This document shows, in pieces, positions 43,618-51,068 of a stretch of DNA of 64,000 nt. A program made the position numbers and the translations under genes. The notes below the pieces were generated by a model. That model made no database searches, was not told the origin of the DNA, and saw nothing but the letters and a program-made list of their open reading frames with translations. Source of the stretch: Novipirellula sp052161655 (GTDB taxonomy: Bacteria; Planctomycetota; Planctomycetia; Pirellulales; Pirellulaceae); assembly GCF_052161655.1 (NCBI RefSeq), contig NZ_CP197418.1, forward strand, positions 7,130,001 to 7,194,000, read 5' to 3'. Position 1 is the stretch's first letter; each line of letters begins with the position of its first letter.

Positions 43618-46600
43618 CTCTTCCCAGAGTTCATCTCGGAAACCGAATCGCATTTTTGTTTCCAGGTAAGCGCTGTAGAGCGTGGGCACGATGAAGGACG
43701 TGAACGGTTCCGCTAACATGCCTCCAAACACCGGAATCGCCATCGCGCGTGCCACATCGGCTCCGCGGCCCGTCGCGATCAGCACGGGGATCAACGCTGC
43801 CAATGTGGTCACCGTCGTCATCATGCAGGGACGAATGCGTTTCAATCCAGCTTCATAAACCGTGTCACGAATATCTTGTACGCTTCGAATCTTGCGTTTT
43901 TGCAGCAACTGATGGATGTAGGTGGCCATCACGACACCGTCGTCAACCGCCAGTCCGAACAGAGCAATAAACCCGACCCAGACAGCTGTGTTCAACTCAA
44001 CCTCCATCCATGCCACCAAAACCATTCCTCCAGCAAAGGCGACAGGAATACCAGTGAAGACCGCCATCGCGATCGGCAAGTTCCGGAACTCGAAGTAGAT
44101 CAAGAGCAGATTGATCAGGATCACGACAGGGATGATCCACATCAGCCGCAGGTTGGCTTCAATTTGATTTCGAAAACTACCAACGGCTTCAAGTGAATAA
44201 CCCGTAGGTAGAACCAGAGTTGGAGTGGGGGAACTGGGGAGTGAGGAGTGAGGAGTGAGGAGACGAGAGTGAGGCTTCGCAAGTGAGGAGACATCGTTTG
44301 ACAGTTCACCACTTTCTCCTTTCTCTTCACTCCTCACTCCCTTCTCCTCACTTGTTCCCTCACTCCCTTTCTGCGCCCGACGTAAGTGCTCTTCGATCGC
44401 AGCGATAGATTCCAGATCCCCCTTCTTCCCATTGGTCATGAACGAAACGTGTGCAACCAAACGCCCATTCTCGCTGTTGATCGCCCCTGGCCCCCAAGTA
44501 GTTTCCAGTGTGGCAAGTTCCTGCAACGGAACCACTGCGCCGCTGTGTGTCACGACGGGCAAGCGATTGAGTTGGTCGATCCGTTCTCGCAAACCACGGT
44601 TGTATCGCAGACGCACCGGATACCGTTCGCGTCCCTCGACGGTTTTGATCAGGTTCATCCCACCGAGCGCGGTTTCGATGACCTGGTTGACCATCGAAGC
44701 GCTCATGCCATAGCGAGACGCAGCGTCACGATCGACCGTGAATTCGATGTACGGTTTGCCTAACACGATGTCGGGATTGACGGTGCCTGCATTGATCAGC
44801 GGCGATTCTCTCAACGTGGCTGCGACGTCCATTGCAGCAGCGGCCAGCGTATCGAGTTCGTCGCCGTAAACGCGAATCGCCATCGGCGCTTTGATACCAG
44901 ACTGCAGCATGACGACTCGGCCTTCGATTGGCTGCAAGGCTGCTGCCGGCGTAACACCAGGCAGAGTGGCGACCTTGTTGATTTCATCCCAGACGTCGCG
45001 AGCGGTGACGCCCTCGCGCCACTCGCTTTTCGGTTTCAGCATGACGTAGGTCTCGACCATCGACGCCGGTGCCGGATCAAGAGCCGATTCGACACGACCA
45101 ATCTTGCCGAGAACATCTTTCACTTCTGGAATCTGGCCAATCAGTACGTCCTGCGTTTGCAGCACTTGCATCGCTTGCGAAAAACTGGCGGCTGGATAAA
45201 GCGTCGGCATGTAAAACCAACTGCCTTCGTCCAACGCAATCCAGTCATCGCTTTGCAACCCCGTGAAGATATGTTTTGCATCGACGTAACCAGGAAAGTC
45301 ATTCAACTCGGCACCAAAAACACGCGCCACACGTTCAACGGGTTGCAGAACCGTTGGCATACCAAAATACGCTCCGACGCCGACAAACAGCAGGATCACG
45401 GGGAACGACAGAGCAAACGCCTTGTGATTCAGTGCATGCTTCAATCGTGCGGCATAAATCCAGTGCACGAAGCGACTGGACGGAATTTCTTCAATCGGCC
45501 GGATGCGTTCGCGAAGCAGTTGCCATCCGAAGACGAAGGCCAGCGCTGCCGCTACCACGGTGACGATCCAATGGTCGACACCGAAATGGTCCGCCAAATC
45601 ATCGCCCCACATGAAGTGTGACGTTGCAGCAAGCAAACCCGCGAACGAAATCCCCGCCGCCAGTGCGGTTCGTTTCCGATAGTTCGCACTTTTCAAGAAC
45701 AATCGGCTAAGGGCAGGCACAATCGTGACCGCCGTGATCATCGCCGCCGCAATCGCGAAGGTCTTTGTAAACGCCAGCGGCGAAAACAGGCGATAGTCGC
45801 GGCCGGTCAGAAAAAACACAGGCAGAAAACTAACAATCGTCGTCGCCACCGCAGTAACTACGGCTGGAGCGACTTCGATCGTCGCGTCATAGACGACTTC
45901 GCTCCGCGATCGAGTGGAGGAGGTGGGAGGTGGGAGTGCAGGAGAGGAAAGTGAGGAGTGAGGAGACGGGAGTGAGGAGACATCGTTCGAGGGCTCATCG
46001 CTCCGCTCCTTACTCTCCCTTCTCCTGACTCCCTTCTCCTCACTGCCTTCCTTCTCCCAGTCCGCCAAGTGCTGATAGATATTCTCCGAGACAATGATCC
46101 CCATGTCGACCATTGTGCCGATCGCAATCGCGATACCGGCCAGCGACATGATGTTGGAACCGACGCCCACGACGTGCATGGCGATGAACGACATCAGCAC
46201 GGCAGCAGGCAAACAGATCGCAACCACAAAACTGCTACGGATATGCATCAGGAACAGCAGAATGATGATCGCTGTAATGATGATCTCGTCACGCAGGGCA
46301 TGAGTCAGCGTGGCCATCGTTTCGTCGATCAAACCGCTGCGATCGTAAACACCATGAATTTTGACTCCCTTTAGCGACGGAGTGATCGCCGCGATCTTTT
46401 CCTTGACCCGATCGATCACGACTCGCGGATTTTCTCCGTACCGCATCACGACTACGCCACCGACTGCTTCCGCTCCGTTGTAATCCAGTGCACCACGGCG
46501 AAAGTCTGGACCAAGTTGCACGTTGGCGACGTCACTGACGCGAACGGGGACCCCACCGCGTTGCAGGATCACGGTGTCTTCGATGTCCGATATGGCTTTC

Positions 46601-47331
46601 TCTTTATCACCGTCAGTACCAAGGAAACCTTTGCCGCGAACGATGTACTCCATCCCCGTCGACTCGACGGTTTTGGCACCGACATCGACGTTGGACCCCT
46701 TAACCGCCAAGGCTAGCTTGTCCAGCGAAACGTTGTGAAATCGCAGTTTGTCCGGGTCAACTTCGATTTGATACTGGCGAACATAGCCGCCAATCGACGC
46801 CACCTCGCTAACGCCTTCGACGGCTTGCAGTTCGTATTTGACGACGAAGTCTTGCATGCTGCGAAGCTCCGCCAAACTCATGCCTTCTTTCGGCGGCTGG
46901 AGCGTGTAGTAGTAAATCTGCCCGAGTCCGGTGGCGTCTGGACCGAGCTGTGGCACTACCCCGTCAGGCAATTGCGATGCAGCGGAACCAAGTTGTTCCG
47001 ATACACGGCTGCGTGCCCAGTAGAAGTCGATCTCGTCTTTGAACGTGACCTGCACAAAGCTGTAACCGAACATGCTCTTGCCGCGCACCGACTCGGCACC
47101 GGGCACGGCCAGCAACGAAACGCTCAGCGGGTACGTGACTTGGTCTTCAATGTCTTTGGGCGAACGACCCGGCCACGGAGTCAACACGATGACTTGGTTT
47201 TCGCCAACGTTAGGAATCGCATCGATAGGAACCGCTTTAAAAGCGAAGTACCCACCGACCGAAGCGCCGATCGTCAGCAGGATGACGAGCCAGGGTTCTT
47301 TGATGCAGAATTTGATGAGGAGATTAAGCAT
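43606..47331 (-). CDS. cusA: Heavy-metal efflux RND transporter CusA (copy 1), carrying repeat-derived inserts
   Basis: The 1241-residue inner membrane proton antiporter exports Cu+/Ag+ through a CusB-type adaptor to the outer membrane. The start MLNLLIKFCIKEPW and motifs PIDAIPNVGENQVIVLTPWPGRSP-type N-terminus, MVDMGIIVSENIYQHL, FLPVFFLTGRDYRLFSPLAF and GLAVDDGVVMATYI are typical. Normal CusA is about 1050 residues; the excess includes two in-frame low-complexity inserts (encoded at 44221-44372 and 45913-46058), one in the loop after the fourth helix and one in the second large outer domain, plus an ending in heptamer repeats. It lies in the order cusB1 then cusA1, separated by a four-helix-bundle gene on the other strand. 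Confidence 0.93.
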   Translation of the reverse strand: MLNLLIKFCIKEPWLVILLTIGASVGGYFAFKAVPIDAIPNVGENQVIVLTPWPGRSPKDIEDQVTYPLSVSLLAVPGAESVRGKSMFGYSFVQVTFKDEIDFYWARSRVSEQLGSAASQLPDGVVPQLGPDATGLGQIYYYTLQPPKEGMSLAELRSMQDFVVKYELQAVEGVSEVASIGGYVRQYQIEVDPDKLRFHNVSLDKLALAVKGSNVDVGAKTVESTGMEYIVRGKGFLGTDGDKEKAISDIEDTVILQRGGVPVRVSDVANVQLGPDFRRGALDYNGAEAVGGVVVMRYGENPRVVIDRVKEKIAAITPSLKGVKIHGVYDRSGLIDETMATLTHALRDEIIITAIIILLFLMHIRSSFVVAICLPAAVLMSFIAMHVVGVGSNIMSLAGIAIAIGTMVDMGIIVSENIYQHLADWEKEGSEEKGVRRRESKERSDEPSNDVSSLPSPHSSLSSPALPPPTSSTRSRSEVVYDATIEVAPAVVTAVATTIVSFLPVFFLTGRDYRLFSPLAFTKTFAIAAAMITAVTIVPALSRLFLKSANYRKRTALAAGISFAGLLAATSHFMWGDDLADHFGVDHWIVTVVAAALAFVFGWQLLRERIRPIEEIPSSRFVHWIYAARLKHALNHKAFALSFPVILLFVGVGAYFGMPTVLQPVERVARVFGAELNDFPGYVDAKHIFTGLQSDDWIALDEGSWFYMPTLYPAASFSQAMQVLQTQDVLIGQIPEVKDVLGKIGRVESALDPAPASMVETYVMLKPKSEWREGVTARDVWDEINKVATLPGVTPAAALQPIEGRVVMLQSGIKAPMAIRVYGDELDTLAAAAMDVAATLRESPLINAGTVNPDIVLGKPYIEFTVDRDAASRYGMSASMVNQVIETALGGMNLIKTVEGRERYPVRLRYNRGLRERIDQLNRLPVVTHSGAVVPLQELATLETTWGPGAINSENGRLVAHVSFMTNGKKGDLESIAAIEEHLRRAQKGSEGTSEEKGVRSEEKGESGELSNDVSSLAKPHSRLLTPHSSLPSSPTPTLVLPTGYSLEAVGSFRNQIEANLRLMWIIPVVILINLLLIYFEFRNLPIAMAVFTGIPVAFAGGMVLVAWMEVELNTAVWVGFIALFGLAVDDGVVMATYIHQLLQKRKIRSVQDIRDTVYEAGLKRIRPCMMTTVTTLAALIPVLIATGRGADVARAMAIPVFGGMLAEPFTSFIVPTLYSAYLETKMRFGFRDELWEESEE
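44221..44372 (-). repeat. In-frame palindromic repeat insert in cusA1 (periplasmic domain)
   Basis: On the coding strand a G-rich arm (GAGTGAGG-type) is followed by a core TCAAACGATGTCTCCTCACT and a C-rich arm (CTCACTC-type), so the element can fold back on itself. It encodes SEEKGVRSEEKGESGELS, then NDVSSLAKPHSRLLTPHSS. The same core occurs in the second insert at 45913-46058. Confidence 0.85.
45913..46058 (-). repeat. In-frame palindromic repeat insert in cusA1 (cytoplasmic loop)
   Basis: It has the same layout as the insert at 44221: G-rich arm, core TCGAACGATGTCTCCTCACT (one base different), C-rich arm, about 146 bases. It encodes SEEKGVRRRESKERSDEP, then SNDVSSLPSPHSSLSSPAL. It sits right after the fourth membrane helix of CusA, where normal CusA has a short loop. 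Confidence 0.85.
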
Positions 47332-47337
47332 TGTTCC

Positions 47338-47406
47338 CCAGTGAGGAGTGAGGAGATGAGAGTGAGGAGATTTGATAAACTGCAGGCAGTCTCCTCAATT
47401 CCCTCA
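47338..47406. repeat. GAGTGAG-type arm upstream of the four-helix-bundle gene
   Basis: GTGAGGAGTGAGGAG, then GAGTGAGGAG, a 20-base core and TCTCCTCAATTCCCTC form a short fold-back element between the cusA1 start (47331) and the four-helix-bundle start (47420). It is the same repeat type as in and after cusA1. Confidence 0.8.
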
Positions 47407-47419
47407 ACAATGGACAACC

Positions 47420-47797
47420 ATGATGAGTGTCATCAAAAGCCATCGTGATTTGCTCGTCTACCAAAAATCGTTCGCCGCCGCATGTGAGGTGTTTGAAATA
47501 TCGAAACGCTTTCCACTTGAAGAAATGTATTCGCTGACCGACCAAGTGCGGCGGTCGGCACGAAGTGTATCCGCCAACTTGGCTGAAGCTTGGCGTAAAC
47601 GCCGCTATGAAAAATATTTCCTTAGCACGCTGAACGTTGCTGAATCGGAAGCAGCTGAAACTCAAACCTGGATCGACTTCGCAGTCGCTCACGAATACAT
47701 CACGCAAGAGATTGGTGAGGAACTCGATGAGCGATACGAAGAGGTGCTTCGAATGCTCGTCGCAATGATCAATCATCCGGAGAAGTGGGTTCTCTGA
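47420..47797 (+). CDS. Four-helix-bundle protein (23S rRNA intervening-sequence / bAvd-like family)
   Basis: The 125-residue protein starting MMSVIKSHRDLLVYQKSF fits the four-helix-bundle family first seen in 23S rRNA intervening sequences and related to the accessory protein of diversity-generating retroelements: an early FP(x)EE-Y(S)LTDQVRRSARSVSAN(L)AEAW segment, then KYFLSTLNVAESEAAETQTW, and a Glu-rich last helix. No retroelement, variable repeat or rRNA is nearby. It lies on the plus strand inside the minus-strand cusB1-cusA1 operon, flanked on both sides by GAGTGAG-type repeats, as if it had been inserted there. Function unknown; probably RNA or nucleic-acid binding. Confidence 0.85.
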   Translation: MMSVIKSHRDLLVYQKSFAAACEVFEISKRFPLEEMYSLTDQVRRSARSVSANLAEAWRKRRYEKYFLSTLNVAESEAAETQTWIDFAVAHEYITQEIGEELDERYEEVLRMLVAMINHPEKWVL

Positions 47798-47811
47798 AAA
47801 AGTGATAATCG

Positions 47812-47956
47812 TGAAGTGAGAAGTAGGGAGATAAGGTTTCATCGCATGTCCCCCACCTGAATTCTCATTACTCCAATCTCCTCACTCCTCACTGCCGTCT
47901 CCTCACTGTCTTCACCACTCCCAGCTCCCAGCTCCCTCACTCCCATCTCCCTCACC
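47812..47956. repeat. GAGTGAG/GGGAG-type arm downstream of the four-helix-bundle gene, inside the cusB1 end
   Basis: A short G-rich part (GTGAAGTGAGAAGTAGGGAG) is followed by C-rich CTCCTCACTCCTCACTG, CCCAGCTCCCAGCTCCCTCA and similar units up to about 47956. The C-rich part codes for the last ~38 residues of CusB1 on the minus strand. It mirrors the arm upstream of the four-helix gene. Confidence 0.8.
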
Positions 47957-50076
47957 AATTCACCGCACGTCAACATCTCACTGCCCCAGTACGGATTGGC
48001 TAGCTCACCGCCGGGCTGCATCCAGTCACCGCCGCCGCCAGGAACCATGGGGCAGTAGAAGTGAGTCAATCGCTTGGCCGTCTTGGGGCCTCGGGCCGTC
48101 GTTGCCGCTTTCAACATCGCATGGCTGACGCTGCGATACGCCTCGCGGGCGGTTTCCAATGAACCGTCCATCCGCGATGCCCCGCGACGTGCACTTGCGA
48201 ATCGGAGCTGCGCATCATCAGGGACTTCGGAAAGCATTTCCAGCCTCGCCAGGGCGTCCAGCAGCGTGTTCAAGGCAACCGGTGGTGGCGTTTGGTCCGC
48301 TGCCATGGCAGCTTGAATTTCAAAGTAGGCATCGTAGGCACGATCGAATTGCTCACCTGGCTTGCCCGTCAACATCACCGGATCACCGACCGGTAACTGC
48401 AGCGGTCCCGGCGAATAGCTAGGCGCTTTACTGGGATCCATCAGTGACGGGTTACCAGCGAGCTGCATTTGCGAGTCGATCAGGAAGTTACCGTCTGTCG
48501 CCACCGTCTCACCCGGCGACATGCCTTCGACGATCACTGCATCGGTATCGTTCATGACTCCCACCGTGACACGGCGAATTTCAAATCGGCCCGGTTCGGT
48601 TTCGACGTAGATGACTCCGTGGTCACCCGTCAACAACACCGCATCGCGAGGCACTGTGACAACTTGCTGTTCCGGTTGCGGCTCGTCGGCGTAACCAAGT
48701 TGGTTTGTGGGAATCAGTGACATGCCACACAATGGGCAATCGCCCGGTTCGTCGCGAATCACTTGTGGATGCATCGGACTGATGTACTTGCCCGATAACG
48801 CGGGATCGTAGACCACGTCGGTCGGAATTGCCGGGACAGTGATGCGAGCCGTCGCGTAATCGCCCGGTCGTAGTTTGCCGTCGTAATTCATCACTTCCAC
48901 GCGAACCTGAACCGTGCGAGTCGTCGGATCCACCGTGGGGTCGATGAATGCCACGCGGCCTGTAAAGACTTCGCCGGGCATCGACTGAATCTCGGCCTCG
49001 ACTTGCTGGCCGAATCGAATCGACGCCGCGTCATCGGGGAACAAGTCGAGCATCATCCAAACGGATGTCAGGTCGGCAATACGATAAATCTTCTGGCCGG
49101 TTTTGACGTAGTCGCCTTCGACCGCGGCCTTTTCCAGAACCGTTCCTGTTTGAGGTGATTTGATGCGAATGCGAGACTGTGGCTTGCCACTCTTTTTCAA
49201 GTCCGCAATCTGACCATCAGTCATGCCAAGCTCGCCGAGGTTCTCCTCAGCCATCGCTTGCAAGTCGGAATTATTGAGACTGAATCGGCCAACTGATTTG
49301 CTTTCAAGGCTTGAGATGTACTCGGTTTGCGCTGAATAAAGCTTGGGACTGTAGATCAGCGCCAGGTCATCCCCTTCGCTTACCTTTACACCGACATAGT
49401 CCGCGTACAATTCTTCGAGGCGTCCATCGATGTAGGCCGAAATGGTCGAAAGGCGACTTTCATCAAAGTCGATCGAACCGATGGTGCGAATCGTGCGAGT
49501 CACTTCGCCGAGTTTGCTTTGGGCGGTTTGGATGCCGACCAAGCGACGAGCAGCCGACTCGATCGTGACAGAGATACCGTCGCCACCGCCACCGCCAGTC
49601 GCTTCGACTAATTCCATCGCGCACACCGGGCAACGACCCGGCTCGGTCGAAGGCGGCGTGCACTTCATTGGGCAGATGTATCGCTTTTCTTCGCCATCAC
49701 CTGCCGCTGAAACCGCATTACCAACCCCAGCACCAGAGAACCCATCAGGCGTGATCCAGTCGAATCGCTGCGCGACACCGATCATGATCAGGACAAGTGC
49801 GGCGACAACCGTAACGGCACCGGCATTCGCACCGACACGAAGCAGCCAACCGAAACCGCCGAACTTTGCCTCACCGACCGGCGCAGTTGTCACGGGAGCT
49901 TGATGCGAGATCGCCTCCGCGGGCGATGAATCTACCGCTGATGTTTCGGTGGCATGCGAGGCTGCAACACTACCGCTAGAGTCACCGTTTTTCATTTCGC
50001 TGGACGACTGCGATGTCGGCGGTGACGAAGCCGTCGCTTCAACCTTGATATCGTTGTTTGGATTATCTTTTTTCAT
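47839..50076 (-). CDS. cusB: RND efflux adaptor CusB (copy 1) with heavy-metal-binding domains
   Basis: The 745-residue membrane-fusion protein links CusA to the outer membrane. It has an N-terminal membrane helix (about 88-110), a heavy-metal-binding motif YICPMKCTPPSTEPGRCPVC (about 132), barrel-sandwich and hairpin regions (LYADYVGVKVSEGDDL, IKSPQTGTVLEKAAVEGDYV), a second metal motif YISPMHPQVIRDEPGDCPLC (about 428), and a C-terminal module FYCPMVPGGGGDWMQPGG with NPYWGSEMLTCGELV, also found in CusB2. The last ~38 residues (VRELGAGSGEDSEETAVR...) are encoded by short repeats and look acquired. The four-helix gene separates it from cusA1. Confidence 0.92.
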   Translation of the reverse strand: MKKDNPNNDIKVEATASSPPTSQSSSEMKNGDSSGSVAASHATETSAVDSSPAEAISHQAPVTTAPVGEAKFGGFGWLLRVGANAGAVTVVAALVLIMIGVAQRFDWITPDGFSGAGVGNAVSAAGDGEEKRYICPMKCTPPSTEPGRCPVCAMELVEATGGGGGDGISVTIESAARRLVGIQTAQSKLGEVTRTIRTIGSIDFDESRLSTISAYIDGRLEELYADYVGVKVSEGDDLALIYSPKLYSAQTEYISSLESKSVGRFSLNNSDLQAMAEENLGELGMTDGQIADLKKSGKPQSRIRIKSPQTGTVLEKAAVEGDYVKTGQKIYRIADLTSVWMMLDLFPDDAASIRFGQQVEAEIQSMPGEVFTGRVAFIDPTVDPTTRTVQVRVEVMNYDGKLRPGDYATARITVPAIPTDVVYDPALSGKYISPMHPQVIRDEPGDCPLCGMSLIPTNQLGYADEPQPEQQVVTVPRDAVLLTGDHGVIYVETEPGRFEIRRVTVGVMNDTDAVIVEGMSPGETVATDGNFLIDSQMQLAGNPSLMDPSKAPSYSPGPLQLPVGDPVMLTGKPGEQFDRAYDAYFEIQAAMAADQTPPPVALNTLLDALARLEMLSEVPDDAQLRFASARRGASRMDGSLETAREAYRSVSHAMLKAATTARGPKTAKRLTHFYCPMVPGGGGDWMQPGGELANPYWGSEMLTCGELVREMGVRELGAGSGEDSEETAVRSEEIGVMRIQVGDMR

Positions 50077-50360
50077 AATAGATGCATCCTTGTCACTCAG
50101 ATTGACTTTGGGACTGCTCGATCAAGACGGCTGTGTTTGAAGTGAAAAGTTGTGACTGACCGACAACGAACCGCAGAGAATTCGTCGTCGAACATTCACG
50201 ATCGTCCAAGCTGTGGCACTGTGGACGGATTGACTCTCTGGGTAGCGGAACTCGTGAAGAGTCGCGTGGATGTTCAGCGAACAATGAAAGTCTTGACGAC
50301 TTCCGCTACGGCGTGGACGCGCATCGTAAAACGCGCATGAAACTGCCTAAGCAGACGTAA
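50077..50360. other. Gap between cusB1 and the Cys-rich protein gene
   Basis: 284 bases with no supported gene. It must contain the cusB1 promoter region on the minus strand. No ATACC-N7-GGTAT dyad is found in it. Confidence 0.4.
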
Positions 50361-50933
50361 TCACAGACGCCAAATACAGAGATGTATTTGAGAGAAGTGG
50401 GGCGGTGAGATCGACTCTTCACTACCGACGTTGCGTGGGACCCGTGGAACCGCATCGCCAAAGATCGTTGCCAAGTCCGCGAAACGAGCGGCAACTACAT
50501 CGCGTTGCTGGATCGTCGGACGCATTGGCGACGAGTCACCAAGAGGTTGGCTTTCAATGCCGCACTGGCAACCTGACACCATTTCCGCTGTCGCCAACTC
50601 ATTCATAACGACGGAATCAGCCGTGTTGATCACGATGACCTTCAGCGTCAGCGTCTCACTGAGAGCTGTGTCGTGATCAAATGCAGAGGATTCTGGCTCG
50701 GTCGATCCCATGCAACAACTGCCGCTGGCATGATCATCGGAGCCGCCACCGCAACAGCAACATTTCTCGGTCGACGTGGAAACTTCGCAGCATCCACAGC
50801 CATCACAAGTGAAGGTCGTTGCACAATTCGCCCCGCAGTCATTCGCAAATACCAACGCCATCCCCGGCTGAATCATCATTACGACGATCAGTGAAAGATT
50901 AACGACGGTACGAATTAAACGACAGCGAAACAC
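50361..50933 (-). CDS. Secreted Cys-rich hypothetical protein
   Basis: From a GTG at 50933 this is a 190-residue protein with a signal-like N-terminus (VNLSLIVVMMIQPGMALVFA) and a mature start packed with cysteine: CGANCATTFTCDGCGCCEVS, EKCCCCGGGSDDHASGSCC. The rest is ordinary, with one more CQCG motif. This looks metallothionein-like and would bind Cu+ or Ag+ outside the membrane. It is divergent from the TolC-type gene at 51069, with a shared dyad (50952-50968) between them. Confidence 0.7.
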   Translation of the reverse strand: MFRCRLIRTVVNLSLIVVMMIQPGMALVFANDCGANCATTFTCDGCGCCEVSTSTEKCCCCGGGSDDHASGSCCMGSTEPESSAFDHDTALSETLTLKVIVINTADSVVMNELATAEMVSGCQCGIESQPLGDSSPMRPTIQQRDVVAARFADLATIFGDAVPRVPRNVGSEESISPPHFSQIHLCIWRL

Positions 50934-50951
50934 TTTGACCTTCCGAAAAGG

Positions 50952-50968
50952 ATACCTACGACCGGTAT
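50952..50968. promoter_or_regulatory. ATACC-N7-GGTAT dyad in a divergent promoter region
   Basis: The dyad ATACC-TACGACC-GGTAT is identical in arms and spacing to the one in the copper ATPase promoter. On the plus strand AGTATA or TATATC follows 4-6 bases later, a possible -10; the -35 is weak. It lies 19 bases upstream of the Cys-rich gene and about 100 bases upstream of tolC2, so it could control both. Confidence 0.55.
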
Positions 50969-51068
50969 ACGGAGTATATCGGAAATAGGGCTAGAGAGTT
51001 CAAGACGAATCTGTTCGATCGCCGAACTTTCCACGTGAAATAGGATAGCTGGACGGAGCCAGTTTGTC

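Noticed and set aside
43280..43716. Three overlapping plus-strand open frames of 129-141 codons through the heptamer array
   Set aside because: They are open only because CCTCACT repeats contain no stop on that strand; the translations are repeated HSSLLTP and overlap the end of cusA1.
47420..47797. Diversity-generating retroelement around the four-helix-bundle gene
   Set aside because: No reverse transcriptase, template or variable repeat was found nearby; only the Avd-like protein is present.
47324..47842. 172-codon minus-strand frame opposite the four-helix-bundle gene
   Set aside because: The plus-strand protein matches a known family; the minus-strand frame does not.
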